From Paralithodes platypus (lineage: Eukaryota; Arthropoda; Malacostraca; Decapoda; Lithodidae), in NCBI GenBank assembly GCA_032716605.1, contig CM064485.1, positions 28,857,558-28,921,557 on the forward strand: DNA of 64,000 bases. Reading direction: 5' to 3'. The notes below the pieces were generated by a model. That model had not been told where the DNA came from. It saw only the letters and a program-made list of their open reading frames with translations, and did not search any database. The translations under genes were made by a program, and so were the position numbers. Each line of letters begins with the position of its first letter. Position 1 is the stretch's first letter. Positions 21,185 through 31,602 of the stretch are shown here, piece by piece.

Positions 21185-24070
21185 TTAGAACTCCAGCTTG
21201 GAGTGGTAATCAAAGAAGCACTCTAAAGCACAGAGTGCCACCTTGCACTCCACACACTCCAGGGTTGACTTTTTACCTGACCTCGGCTTCACCCTGCTGT
21301 TGTAGCAGACATGGCACCGCTTCTGCTGTGTTCTTCCGGATTCATTCTGAGGCAGGGAACCAAGCCTGTGCCTAATCAAGTATTGAGCACACTGCAAGCG
21401 GTCAATAACGGCGGGCCCAGGATGTGCCACTGCCCTCTGTGGCATAGCATACTTCTCCAGGAGCTCCGTCAACACCTGCTTTTGGAACCTCCGCAGGCTA
21501 TTGAACTTCATGGGTGTGTTCACATTCCGAAGCTTGTATATGTTGTAGGCATTCAGAACTGACATGTCCACCATATGCAGAAAGAACTTTTTGTACCATC
21601 TGCACGAGGTACGCAGGCAGTCAATGAAGCCTATCTGCATGTCGGACTTGTCCACCAGCCTCATGTTGATGTTGTAGTCCAGGACAGCATCGGGCTTGGT
21701 CACCCTGGCCTGGGTGCGGCGATCCACCTTGCCAGTCTCCACCATTTCCCCCTTGTGGATGGTGGTCAGGAGGTTGACCTTCCGCTGGTCGTGCCAGTGG
21801 ATAGCCAGAATGGGCCCCGACTTCTTCTTGAACACATCACCTTTTTTGGTCTTTGGAGGGAAAGGTGGCATGCCCTTCCTTTTCCCTCGTACTGTGCCTA
21901 CAGTCCCCGTCTTGCGCTCATGCAGGTACTGTGAGAGAGTGGGGGACGTGTAATAATTGTCCGTGTAGAGGACGTGATTCTTGTGAAAGTAGCGGTCCAT
22001 CATGGCTTGCACCACTGCTCCGCCAAAGCCAATGAGGGGGTCCACAAGCAAGTCCCCTTCCTTCCCGCTGTAGACCAGGAAGTCCAGGACATAGCCAGTT
22101 TGGCAGTCGCACAGCACAAAGAATTTTATGCCAAAGCGATGTCTTTTTGAGGGGATGTACTGCCGGAAGCTGAGTTTTCCCCGGAACAGCACAAGAGACT
22201 CGTCAATGACGACCTTGCGGAAGGGCTTGAAGTAGGAGGTGAAGCGTTCTCGCATCATCTCATACAACGTCCTAATCTTCCACAGCTTGTCTGGGAGGTG
22301 GACGTCAAGGTTGGTGACAAGATGGAGCGCTGCGAGGATATCAAGGTACCGGTCGCGAGACATATATTTCCCGAAGGCAGGGGTGGATATCAGATCATTG
22401 GTGATCCAATAGTCAGGCAACCTATGCTTCTTGACATGAGGCATTAGCATGGTGAGTGCCAGGAACACCATGAACTCTTTATGAGTCACTGGGGTCCACT
22501 GCCTCATGTGGCCCTTGGTCACCTTTCCCAAAAAGTGGACCTGGAATTGGTGCTGCTTATTTGTCTCTTTGACAACATAGCCTACCACCTCCTCATCAAA
22601 GAAGGCCTCAAACAGTTCGTGTGGTGGAGCATTGGGGCCTGCAGGAAAATTGGGGGTAACGCCTGAACCCTCCAGTACCTCATCAAAAGCTGGCACATCA
22701 GGGTTGTATCCATCCTCATCAACTACGTCTTGCCACTGAAAAACGTAGAATGGGTCTTGTCTACGCTGACGAGGAGCTCCAGCTGGTGGCCCAGCACGCC
22801 CACGGCCAACTCGGGAGGCGCGCGCCCTAGGGCGGCGAGGGCGGCGGCCAGGGCGGTGGGCAGCACGACGGGCAGCACGACGCCGGGCCAAGCGGATGGG
22901 TCGAGGGTCGTCGATGTCCATATAGTCATCGTCAGAGTGGTCATCTTGCCCTGACGGTGGACCTATGTAATCATGGCCAGAGTCTTGAGAGAGGTGCCCT
23001 TCATCATCAGTGGCCCCCACATAATCTGGCGGGGAACCAGTGATGCGTGGGCGGCGTGCGGGTGGGCGAGGTGGGGAAGGAGTGGCAAGTGAGGCTGTGT
23101 CCCCCCGAGGTCCCGGGCTCCTTGGCCTGCGACGAGTGACAGAAAGCAATGTTTCACTGTCACTAGGCCCAGGTATTGGTGATGCGAGCTCAAAGACTTC
23201 TTCAGGAAGACATGTTGAAGGCGGGAGAGGTGGGGAGGACCGTGGGGAAAGTTGCGGGGACGTATGGCTGGGGCCGGCCGGGGTGGACGCCGCGGGAGCC
23301 TCGAACAAAACTCTCTTACTTTTCTTAATTTTCTTGGTATATTTCCTACCTTTCCCCTTTTCGGCAGCAGTATGTCTCCTGTCGGGGGACCTAGGAGGCA
23401 AATAGGCCGAAAGTGTGGGGTCCTCAACCCTTGGCAATGGTGGGGGTGGTGGGGAAGAATGCGGGGCATCCGGGTCATCTTGGGTGGCGAGGGTAGATAA
23501 GGGAGACAATGGCGGACGAGAAGGGTCACCACGCTGACCCTCACTCACAGCCTCATCCTCACCAAGTAGTTTTGCTTGTTCCCTAGCTGCCGCGGCCGCC
23601 TTCTCAAGTATTTTCTGCTTATACAAATGTAGCTTGAAAGGCGATTTACCTGGGGAAGGGCTTGGCGTCGTGTCACTTAAGCGAAATTTGGTGAGTGACC
23701 TTGAACTCTCCCACTCGCTCACTCTCTCAAGTTCACTGTCTTTAGGTAAACCAGCTTCCTCAACAACTGGTACATCACCTTCATCACTCTCATCACTGTC
23801 ATGTTCTCTCGCAAATCCCAGGAATTGCTCTTCTTTGTCACTCTCATGGCCATAATCACTCGACTTATAATTACTGGAGTCGTCACTGACTTCATCATCA
23901 ACATTATGCTTGGCATCAGCTCGCTCATAAAGTCTCAATGTCGTCTCAATACCTCCGGGAGATAACACATTTAGGCGATGGCGTCGGGGTAAGGCGCGAC
24001 GAACAAGCAAGGGCGTCGTAGGAAGCACGGTATCGGACACAGCGGAATCACTATTTGGCGTACTGTCCAT
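21185..24070 (-). CDS. piggyBac transposase
   Basis: Cut-and-paste transposase of the piggyBac family (DDE_Tnp_1_7 type), acting in the nucleus on TTAA sites. From the ATG at 24070 it has 961 residues. That start has a good Kozak context (ATCATGG) and lies inside the element; the frame is open further upstream to 24241 but that extension starts at TTG. About the first 430 residues are low-complexity: acidic, Ser/Pro-rich, then an Arg-rich block. The catalytic domain has the three expected aspartates: VVIDES (residue about 623), YTDNYY (704) and RLVDKSD (807), with spacings of 81 and 103 that fit the family. The C-terminus has a Cys/His cluster (CHVCYN, CVECK, CALECF, then DYH) like the zinc finger of piggyBac proteins. 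No stop or frameshift, so it may be functional. Confidence 0.93.
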   Translation of the reverse strand: MDSTPNSDSAVSDTVLPTTPLLVRRALPRRHRLNVLSPGGIETTLRLYERADAKHNVDDEVSDDSSNYKSSDYGHESDKEEQFLGFAREHDSDESDEGDVPVVEEAGLPKDSELERVSEWESSRSLTKFRLSDTTPSPSPGKSPFKLHLYKQKILEKAAAAAREQAKLLGEDEAVSEGQRGDPSRPPLSPLSTLATQDDPDAPHSSPPPPPLPRVEDPTLSAYLPPRSPDRRHTAAEKGKGRKYTKKIKKSKRVLFEAPAASTPAGPSHTSPQLSPRSSPPLPPSTCLPEEVFELASPIPGPSDSETLLSVTRRRPRSPGPRGDTASLATPSPPRPPARRPRITGSPPDYVGATDDEGHLSQDSGHDYIGPPSGQDDHSDDDYMDIDDPRPIRLARRRAARRAAHRPGRRPRRPRARASRVGRGRAGPPAGAPRQRRQDPFYVFQWQDVVDEDGYNPDVPAFDEVLEGSGVTPNFPAGPNAPPHELFEAFFDEEVVGYVVKETNKQHQFQVHFLGKVTKGHMRQWTPVTHKEFMVFLALTMLMPHVKKHRLPDYWITNDLISTPAFGKYMSRDRYLDILAALHLVTNLDVHLPDKLWKIRTLYEMMRERFTSYFKPFRKVVIDESLVLFRGKLSFRQYIPSKRHRFGIKFFVLCDCQTGYVLDFLVYSGKEGDLLVDPLIGFGGAVVQAMMDRYFHKNHVLYTDNYYTSPTLSQYLHERKTGTVGTVRGKRKGMPPFPPKTKKGDVFKKKSGPILAIHWHDQRKVNLLTTIHKGEMVETGKVDRRTQARVTKPDAVLDYNINMRLVDKSDMQIGFIDCLRTSCRWYKKFFLHMVDMSVLNAYNIYKLRNVNTPMKFNSLRRFQKQVLTELLEKYAMPQRAVAHPGPAVIDRLQCAQYLIRHRLGSLPQNESGRTQQKRCHVCYNSRVKPRSGKKSTLECVECKVALCALECFFDYHSKLEF

Positions 24071-24267
24071 GATGGCGTCGGGGTAGATACTGTTGCTGTG
24101 GCGTAGTTTACGCCTGGTGGCGCCACCTACCGTCCCACGGTACCGAAAATGTACGCGCGGCATTCGAAAGCACGCATGCAAGCAATGGGCGTTCAAGAGC
24201 CCTTCCGGGTTGCGCGGGCCGAGGTTGTTATGGGCGTTCAAGAGCCCATCCGGGTTGGAGGGGTTAA

Positions 24268-26747
24268 ACGTGCCACGGCTTACGCTAAGAAGGTTCTCCG
24301 AAAAGCCCGCGTGTCCTCCTGGAGACTATACTGTGGTAAACTATCACCAGATACACCTCCTTCTGCAGTGTGGCGCATGTTCAATGGGAGACCTACCTTC
24401 TCGTCGTATCCATTGGTTGATAACGGCCACATCTGCCAGTCACCAGAGGACCGGGCCCGTGCTATTGCTGATCATATTCAAAGCTTACAACCCCCACCTA
24501 TCATCGCGGCTCATGCCCAGGATGAGGTGCATACAGCAATGGCCCTCAACTCCCCAATGGATACTCCTTCATCCATGACGAACTTCTTTTGGCTTTGCAC
24601 ACCCTCCCAAGTAGCAAAGCAGCTGGTGAGGACCAGGTGCCATATGAATTAATTAAGCATCTCCCTAGCACCTTTTACCCCCTACTATTGTGACTGGTTA
24701 ACTCTTCATGGGACCTTAAACTGTTACCCACGCCTTGGACCCGGGGAATTATATTGCCTTTCCTGAAGCCTGGTAAGGACCCGTCAGCTCCATCATCTTA
24801 TCGGCCGATCATTCTTCTGTCCACACTTAGCAAGCTCATGGAGAAGATGGTACTTCGTCGACTGCAGTGGTTTCTGGAACACAATTCTATTATCCCATCA
24901 TACCAAGCTGGATTCCGCCCCTCCTGCATAAGCGCACTACCATTGTTGTGTACCTTGACCTGTCTGCTGCCTTTGACAGTGTACCTCATCTACTCCTCAT
25001 GATGAAAATGGCCAAACTGGGAGTTTGTGGGAAGATGCTCTCTTGGGATGCACTTGACTCCCTTCACCAATGGACTTCCACCTGGGGCCTCCGAGTCAAC
25101 CCCAATAAGACTGTCTTCCAAGTTTATTCCCGGAAACGACCTGTTCCAGCGATAACCCTCAAGTTCAATGGCGTCAATCTTGCACAGTCTGCCAGTCATC
25201 GCTACCTTGGTGTGGTTTTTGATGCCCCGCTCCTAACATGGAAGGACCATATAGACTACCTTGTGGACTCCTCACGACAGCGCCTGAACATCATGAAGGC
25301 TCTTACTGGTACAACGTGGGGTGCACATCCATCTACTCTCCGCATCTTCTACACTTCATACATCCGTAGTAAGCTGGATTATTGTTCCCAAGCTTTTGCC
25401 TCAGCATCACCAACGACCCTCAAGAAACTAGAAGTGGTGCAAAACTCTGCCATGAGACTGATGACGGGTGCCCTACACTCCTCTCCAATCACTGGGCTTT
25501 GCAGTGAGAGCAATCTCCTGCCCCTGTCTGTCCGACGAGATATTTTATGTACATCTTACTTTGCTGTCACCTATAGCGCACCGACATCTCACCCGTTCTC
25601 AGCCAACCTACGTGATGTCCCACTCTACCCAGATGCCCCTAGGGCGTGCAAAGTGCCATTTCGGGAAAGGATAGGCCCTCTCATCCAGCGCCACACTTTC
25701 ATCTTCAGAAACAGCCACGCAACACCTCTGGTACCCCCTCTCCCTCCATGGGATTTTGTGGCTCCGAATGCATCGATAGACCCTCTACCTGGTATGCGGA
25801 AATCTGACGGCCCGTCCCACATCAAGCAAGCTATTCTTCAGTTGTTTACCACCTTCCCTGTTGACACTACTTACGTCTACACTGATGGGTCCCTCATCCA
25901 TGGTGCTACCGGTATCTCCGTCTCGACAGCTTTGTGGATTCCTAAATTTCATTTAGTCCAGGGATGGCGACTGCCCCACCGCTCTACCATATTCACCGCT
26001 GAACTTTTTGGCCTCTTCAAAGCTCTCGAGACCACGGTCACCCTTCCCCCTGGTCATTATGTCCTCTGCTGCGACTCTCGAAGTGCTCTCCAGTCCATCT
26101 CCTACACCACTAAGACCAACAAAGAGCTTGTCCACCCGATCCTACAGCTTCTTGCTCGTCATAAGAGTAATGGCTCCTCAGTGTCCCTCCAATGGGTTCC
26201 GAGCCATTCGGGTCTCCTTCACAACGAGATCGTGGATTCCCTTGCCAAGAACTTACACTCCCTCCAGCACATCACTAGGCTCCCCTACACAGTACGAGAC
26301 AGGAAGGTGATCCTTAGCGACGCATTGCGACAAACATTTATCCACGATTGGAAGGCACAGAAAACGAATACCCGTTATGGCACTGTCAAGGATGACTGGA
26401 TGGTTTGGCGGCACACTCGCTATAAGTCTCCATCTCTCAATAGGGCAGCCACACGTCTTCGGCTGGGACACTCCCGGTTGGCGGCACATATGCATCGCCT
26501 AGGTCTCCACCAAGATGGCCACTGCCAGCACTGCATTACCCCTGAAACTGTTGAACATTTCCTACTACATTGTCATAGATATCATGGTGCCAGGGTCGCC
26601 TTAAGGGAATGCATTCTCCGCCAGGGAGGACAGTTTACCATCAAGCATATTCTTGGAGGAGCACCTCTCAACACCACCGATCTTCATATCATCTCCACTG
26701 GACTCTCTACGTTCCTCGCTGCTACAGGGAGGATCTCCGACCTCTGA
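24268..26747 (+). pseudogene. I-type LINE ORF2, C-terminal part: RT remnant and RNase H
   Basis: After the piggyBac element the linker resumes (KRATAYAKKVLRKARVSSW), followed by RT fingers (RPIILLSTLSKLMEK near 24798) and LDLSAAFDSV. The RT is dead: about 25 residues are missing after FRPSC, and the QGS...YxDD palm block is missing between KMLSW and DALDSL. Frame changes lie near 24580, 24650 and 24900. From 24867 one frame is open to 26747 and holds RNase H: TDGS (near 25884), ELFGLFKALE, CDSRSAL and WVPSHSGLLHNEIVD. It ends in a CxxC...H...H finger (CQHCITPETVEHFLLHC) and the ILGGAPLNTTDLH tail. Confidence 0.85.
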
Positions 26748-26940
26748 CGACCCTCCAACTACCGCTACTCACCGTTACTCATCTTCTGCACACTCCTCAC
26801 CATCTACAGTATGTTACGTGCTAGAAATCGTGTCCCCTCGCCATGAACCTTAATTAAGTCTTGTACTACTTGCGCAGTTATCTGGGGGCTACATCCCTGT
26901 TGACACTGTGCATCGTGAAGAAGAAGAAGAAGAAGAAGAG

Positions 26941-27211
26941 ATATTATTTGAACATAATATAGGATGGTCTTTCCTTTAAACCATTTTCTATATCTATTCA
27001 CGAAAAATATAGGCCTAGCCTAGGCAGCGCTACCGGTAGGTACGAATTTATCAGTTCGAATTTTGATTGAGAGTGGGATTAGGCCTAGGGCTTAACATGG
27101 GATACTGTTTGGGGGTTGGGAATAGGCTCCGGCTGCTTTAGGCCTAATTAGGTAAAACTAGTCAAATCGAGACAATTGCACAACCAACATAGGCTAGCCT
27201 ATTTATAGGCG
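26941..27211. other. GGCCTA-rich spacer
   Basis: AT-rich sequence crowded with TAGGCCTA and AGCCTA words; no gene. Confidence 0.5.
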
Positions 27212-27695
27212 GTATTATTCTATAATTGCACCTAGGCCTATAGGCCTACGAGCTAAACAAATTATTATTGTATTTAACAGGAAGGTACGGCGAGGTAAGT
27301 GATGTGGTATAGCCTAGGTGGCAATATGCGGAAATGGATTATAAAGGCATGCTGCTCCCCTCTTACCCCCTTACGAAAATCTACGGTTTTTCACTCCACC
27401 CCAACTGGATTTCTACCGTTTTACCCAACCAGCGGGGGTGTGGGGGCAGCAGCCCCCACCCATAATACTAGATTAGGTTAGGTAAGGTTGTTAGGTTAGG
27501 CTAATGTCTCACTGAAACATTGTAAATCCGTGTCACATCTAGATTGATAGACTTTTGTCAGAGGGGGGCGGAATGCCCTTATAATCCATTTCCGCATATT
27601 ACCACCTATACCACATCACTTACCTCGTTGTACCTTCCTGTTAAATACAATAATATTTTGTTTAGCTCGTATAGGTGCAATTATAGAAATTTACC
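27212..27695. mobile_element. Foldback element P1
   Basis: Arms of about 130 bp (27215-27350 and 27565-27690) are inverted copies of each other, starting TATAATTGCACC and containing GGTAAGTGATGTGG. The interior has the GC-hairpin + TTAGG unit (27421-27510). No coding capacity. Confidence 0.75.
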
Positions 27696-27865
27696 TTATA
27701 GGCTACCTTTCATTACTGCAGTTAAGCACAAACTTATTTTACAATGGAAAATAATGCAGGAGGAGGGCTGGGTAGGTCTATTAGTATTTTGTGAAATAAC
27801 TTAAATTAGGTTAGGCTATAGTATACTTCATTAGGTTATTAGGCCTATGAGAAAACAGGGTAAAT

Positions 27866-28688
27866 TTCTATAATTGCACCTATACGAGCTAGAACATTTA
27901 TTATTGTATTTAATAGGAAGGTACGACGAGGTAAGTGATGTGGTATAGGTGGCAATATGCGGAAATGGATTATAAGGGCATTCCGCCCCCTCTGACAAAA
28001 GTCTATCAATCTAGATGTGACACAGAGGTCAATATTTACGAGTCACACCACAGCTGGGATCTCATTTTTAACGGTAGTTTTGGGTTCCTATCATTCTATG
28101 CTTCATTGCTATATACTTTTTATCCACCGGAATTTTTTTTTTTTCTTGTATTTTTTTTTTAAGCATTAACCTAACCAAAAAACCTAACCTAACCTAACCT
28201 AACCTAATAGCCCCCAAATACATTTAGGTTAGGTTAGGTTAATGCTAAAAAAAAAAATAAAAAAAAATATATATCCGGTGGATAAAAAGTATATAGCAAT
28301 GAAGCATAGAATGATAGGAACCCAAAACTGCCCTTAGAAATGAGATTCCAGCTGTGGTGTGACTCGTAAATATTGACCGACACAGATTTTACAATGTTTC
28401 AGAATCAGAGAGACATTAGCCTAACCTAACAACCTTACCTAACCTATCCTAGTAATATGGGTGGGGGCTGCTGCCCCCACACCTCCGCTGGTTGGGTAAA
28501 ACGGTAGAAATCCAGTTGGGTGGAGTGAGTAACAAATAGAGTTTTGTAAGGGGGTAAGAGGGGGCGGAATGCCCTTATAATCCATTTCCGCATATTGCCA
28601 CCTATACCACATCACTTACCTCGTCGTACCTTCCTGTTAAATACAATAATAATTTGTTTAGCTCGTATAGGTGCAATTATAGAATAAT
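27866..28688. mobile_element. Foldback element P2 with telomere-like centre
   Basis: Outer arms 27866-28000 and 28555-28688 match those of P1. A second, inner inverted pair lies at about 28020-28142 and 28265-28385. The centre is (CCTAA)n at 28183-28208 facing (TTAGG)n at 28224-28242, bounded by T-rich and A-rich runs. An inverted GC-hairpin + CCTAA unit sits at 28416-28500. P1 and P2 are arranged head-to-head around 27780. Confidence 0.8.
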
Positions 28689-29195
28689 TCCAAAAACAGG
28701 CCTAGGCCTAGCTTAATTTTATTTCACTGCTCAACATATTTTGTATTGTTTTTGCTGTTGAGCTCTGCATAGGGCTATATTCAGGTAGGCTTGGGTTTTA
28801 GTAAAATTGCATTAGGCTAGGCTACATATTTTTACTTCTATTGGAAAGCACAGGCCTACACAATAGTACACATGTTAAAGAATTTAGCCTAGCCTACCAC
28901 AATTTAGCCTAGACTGAAAGAACAAACAAAAATAGGCTAGGCTAATTGCAGCTAAATAATTTAGCCTAGCCTCCACAATTTAGCCTAGACTGAAAAAACA
29001 AACAAAAATAGGCTAATTGCAGTTTTGGTAAGAGTTGTAGTTGTAGGCATACCAAAAGCTTTGTTTATATAGCCTAGTCACACGCTCACAGTTAGGCCTA
29101 CATTCGCTTCTAATCTAACTGCTGGGGTAAACTTGGTAAAGCCACCCTCAATCCGCCGGCCGGTAACAAAACAATTTACCCAACGCCTGGCTGTG
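28689..29195. other. GGCCTA-rich spacer
   Basis: No gene. A tandem-like duplication around AATTTAGCCTAGACTGAAA (28905-29010) is visible. Confidence 0.5.
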
Positions 29196-29335
29196 GGATA
29201 CAATAATGGGTTGAAGGGGCTTTATCCCCCTATGACTTATTGTCATCATCATATATATCACCAGCAGGGGCAAATAACCACAGTCAAATTAGACGCGAAT
29301 GTAACTGCGAGCGTGCGACTACGTAAATAAAGGGG
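29196..29335. mobile_element. Foldback family R, fragment 1
   Basis: Shares GGATACAATAAT, a GTTGA(A/G)GGGG block, TTGTCATCATCATATATAT and a C-rich block with copies at 29700, 30826 and 31603-33401. Confidence 0.65.
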
Positions 29336-29699
29336 ACGATAGACCCGCTAACACAACTCTTAACGCATTTTTTCCTAATGTATTAGATTTTTTTATATTT
29401 ATGACCTCAACAGTTGAAAGATGACAATTTTATGGTTTATTTTAGGCTATACAAAAACATTTGCTTTGTAACTTAGATACTCATATTTATGCTTATAATT
29501 GCAGAACGAGTGGGTTTTTTCTTTTTATATGTAGGCCTAGGCTAAACAAATGTTAGTTTTTGTTTTATAGGCTAAACTAGGCTGAATTTATGCTAATAAA
29601 TATTAATTGGAGGGAGCAAATCTGTCAAGGAATAGCCTAGATGTGGAAATTTACAGCCAATTTGCTCTAGCCGTTTTTGAGATACAGAGGTTAGAGATC

Positions 29700-29862
29700 G
29701 TTGGATACAATAATATGTTGAGGGGGTCAATCACCCCCCATGACATATTGTCATCATCATATATATTGCCAGCACGGGGCAAATAGCCTAGGCCTAGCCT
29801 AACTACAACAAAAATCGCCGTCAAAATAGACACGAACTTATATTAACTACGGCGATCGACCA
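29700..29862. mobile_element. Foldback family R, fragment 2
   Basis: Contains TTGGATACAATAATATGTTG, TCATCATCATATATATTGCC and ACTACGGCGATCGACC in the same order as the large copy at 31603. Confidence 0.7.
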
Positions 29863-30390
29863 TTGCCCGCACCGGCCATCCCCCGGTTATTGTTGAGGTC
29901 CTGAGGAACCGTATGACTTTGACGAGCTCTTCCCTCCGCAGTCTCCGCATCCCATGTATCGTCGTACAGTACCTCTTCCCCTCCACATCCTACATCTGGT
30001 CGTCTTACATATGCCTCCTAAGCCTCGCCTCGTCCCGTCACTGAGCATGTGGATGGGCGTCCCTTTCTATCTTCAAAGATGGATTCCTTCCGACAGCTCC
30101 TACTGGATTGTCTGGGGTTGGTTGATAAGGGCACCTCGCTTCAAGACATTGCTCTGGCCCTAGTACCGCGGTTTTTAGGTCTCTGGTTCGCCACCTAATG
30201 ACCTGCTATTGGGTTGTTGCCTTTACAGTGTTACGGTTCTACGAATGACCTAGAGTGAAAGTGACACGGTGGTGAATTTTAACCTTAACTATAAACTAAT
30301 TTAATCTCCGCGACTACGGTAGGGCCTGAGCGGGCGAGTATTCGCCTGAGGTTGCCCTTAACCCCCAAGACAAGACAAGACAAAATTCTA
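29863..30390 (+). mobile_element. Probable LINE 3' end with (CAAGA)n tail
   Basis: A short open region (up to the tandem stops near 30196) is followed by a UTR and a CAAGACAAGACAAGAC tail at about 30368-30383. It resembles the 3' end of a non-LTR retrotransposon, but I recognise no domain. Confidence 0.35.
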
Positions 30391-30825
30391 GTGCTGGTTT
30401 TACTCAGATTTTGTGAGTTTTAATTTAGCCTAGCCTAGGCCTAAGAGTTCAGAAGATTTGCAAAATGCACCCCATACTAGCTTACCCATAGCCTAATAGG
30501 CCTAGTGATTCTTTTTTGGCAGACCACCCACAAATTTTCATATAGCCTAGGCCTAGGCTAGCCTAAGTTCTGGAATGCATGTTGGAATAGCCTTCCTATA
30601 AACTGTAGGCTAGGCTACTTCCTTTTAATTTAAGTTTGATTCTTTGGAAAAATCTATTAGGCCTAGACCAGGGCAGGAAAGTAACATTTAAAATGACGTG
30701 TAAAAAGTCGCCCATAAACGGCGGGCCGCTATGTTATTGTAATTTGGGAGCTTATTTCGTCTGTTGATTGACTTTGTCCTTAATTGGGGATCCTATGAAT
30801 TAGCACAGATGATGATGACTTACCG
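30391..30825. other. GGCCTA-rich spacer
   Basis: No gene or clear repeat. Confidence 0.45.
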
Positions 30826-31015
30826 TACATCATAATACGTGACGGGCCGACGTGGGGGGGCAGAGCCGCAGAGACCCCCTCAACATATTTTGTGTCCCAC
30901 AGTAACTTTTAATGGGATGGATGTAGTTACCGGGTGTACGGTCGTCATGTTTACATAGGGCGATCGCCGCGGTTAACTTCGCATCTATTTTGACGGCGAT
31001 TTTTTTCGGCATATT
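30826..31015. mobile_element. Foldback family R, fragment 3 (inverted)
   Basis: Contains CCCTCAACATATT, GTCATGTTTACATA and GCGATCGCCGCGGTTAACTT. It preserves the uninterrupted site into which the ACACGAGT element inserted at 32146. Confidence 0.65.
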
Positions 31016-31602
31016 TCATTTTATTCACTTCCTTTTATATTTAGGCTATAATCTAGCTTTGGCACAACAATAATCCTAACCTAGTCTTTCTTAAAGATTC
31101 TTCTAATCTTCCAGTAGCCTATAGCCTAATTTAGGTCATTTTTAAAGGCACACAATTAAATGGTTGGTATTTTAAACGACACTACTGCAGCATTATGAGA
31201 AACAATTTATTAGAGATAATAGGCAACAATAGATTCGCCATATTTTTCTCCATAAGCTATAGTCCGCATGGAGGATTTTCGTTATCGACAAATTGAAAAA
31301 ATTCCCACTTCACAGACAAAATAGACAAATACACCAAAAATCGGGGTGTGGGGGCGGCAGCCCCCACCCATAATAGCCTACTATAATAGGTTAGGTAAGG
31401 TTGTTAGGTTAGGCTAGGCTAATGTCCTTTCAAAGGGGTATAGGCCTAGTAAACACTAGGATAGCCTATACTTGGTCAAGGGTAAGTCCTGCTGTAGTCA
31501 ACTTGAATGCTACCTTAAATTGTAATATTAGACTAGGCATAGCCTATAGATAAAATAGCCTAGCCTACTTATTTGTTGTAGCCTATAATATAGGCCTAGC
31601 CG
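31016..31602. other. Spacer with one GC-hairpin + TTAGG unit
   Basis: The unit lies at 31341-31430. The rest is AT-rich, with GGCCTA words and no gene. Confidence 0.55.

Larger units (their letters stand above)
19646..24263 (-). mobile_element. piggyBac transposon with intact transposase
   Basis: A 4618-bp element flanked by TTAA at 19642-19645 and 24264-24267. On each strand the end reads TTAACCC: left TTAACCCTCCAGCCCC, right (reverse complement) TTAACCCCTCCAACCC. Removing it and one TTAA joins the flanking LINE codons in frame (WISI then KRATAYAKK), which fixes both boundaries. It holds one transposase gene on the minus strand, a 1.5-kb 3' region with a 177-bp tandem array, and an 18-bp direct repeat next to the right end (24185-24202 and 24230-24247). 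Confidence 0.95.
16902..26940 (+). mobile_element. I-type LINE with RNase H, element 2, split by piggyBac
   Basis: ORF1 (16920-18672), endonuclease (18672-19641), then, after the piggyBac insertion, linker, RT, RNase H and C-terminus (24268-26747), 3' UTR and a (GAA)n tail at about 26917-26940. The RNase H domain after the RT and the three-knuckle ORF1 fit the I group (I/Nimb). The element was already old or has decayed since: it has frame changes and lacks the RT catalytic block. Confidence 0.8.

Noticed and set aside
21311..23855. Several plus-strand open frames of 80-190 codons
   Set aside because: They are antisense shadows of the transposase gene; no motifs, and the codon structure follows the minus strand.
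28183..28242. A true chromosome end
   Set aside because: The pentamer runs are short, face each other and are buried inside a palindromic element.
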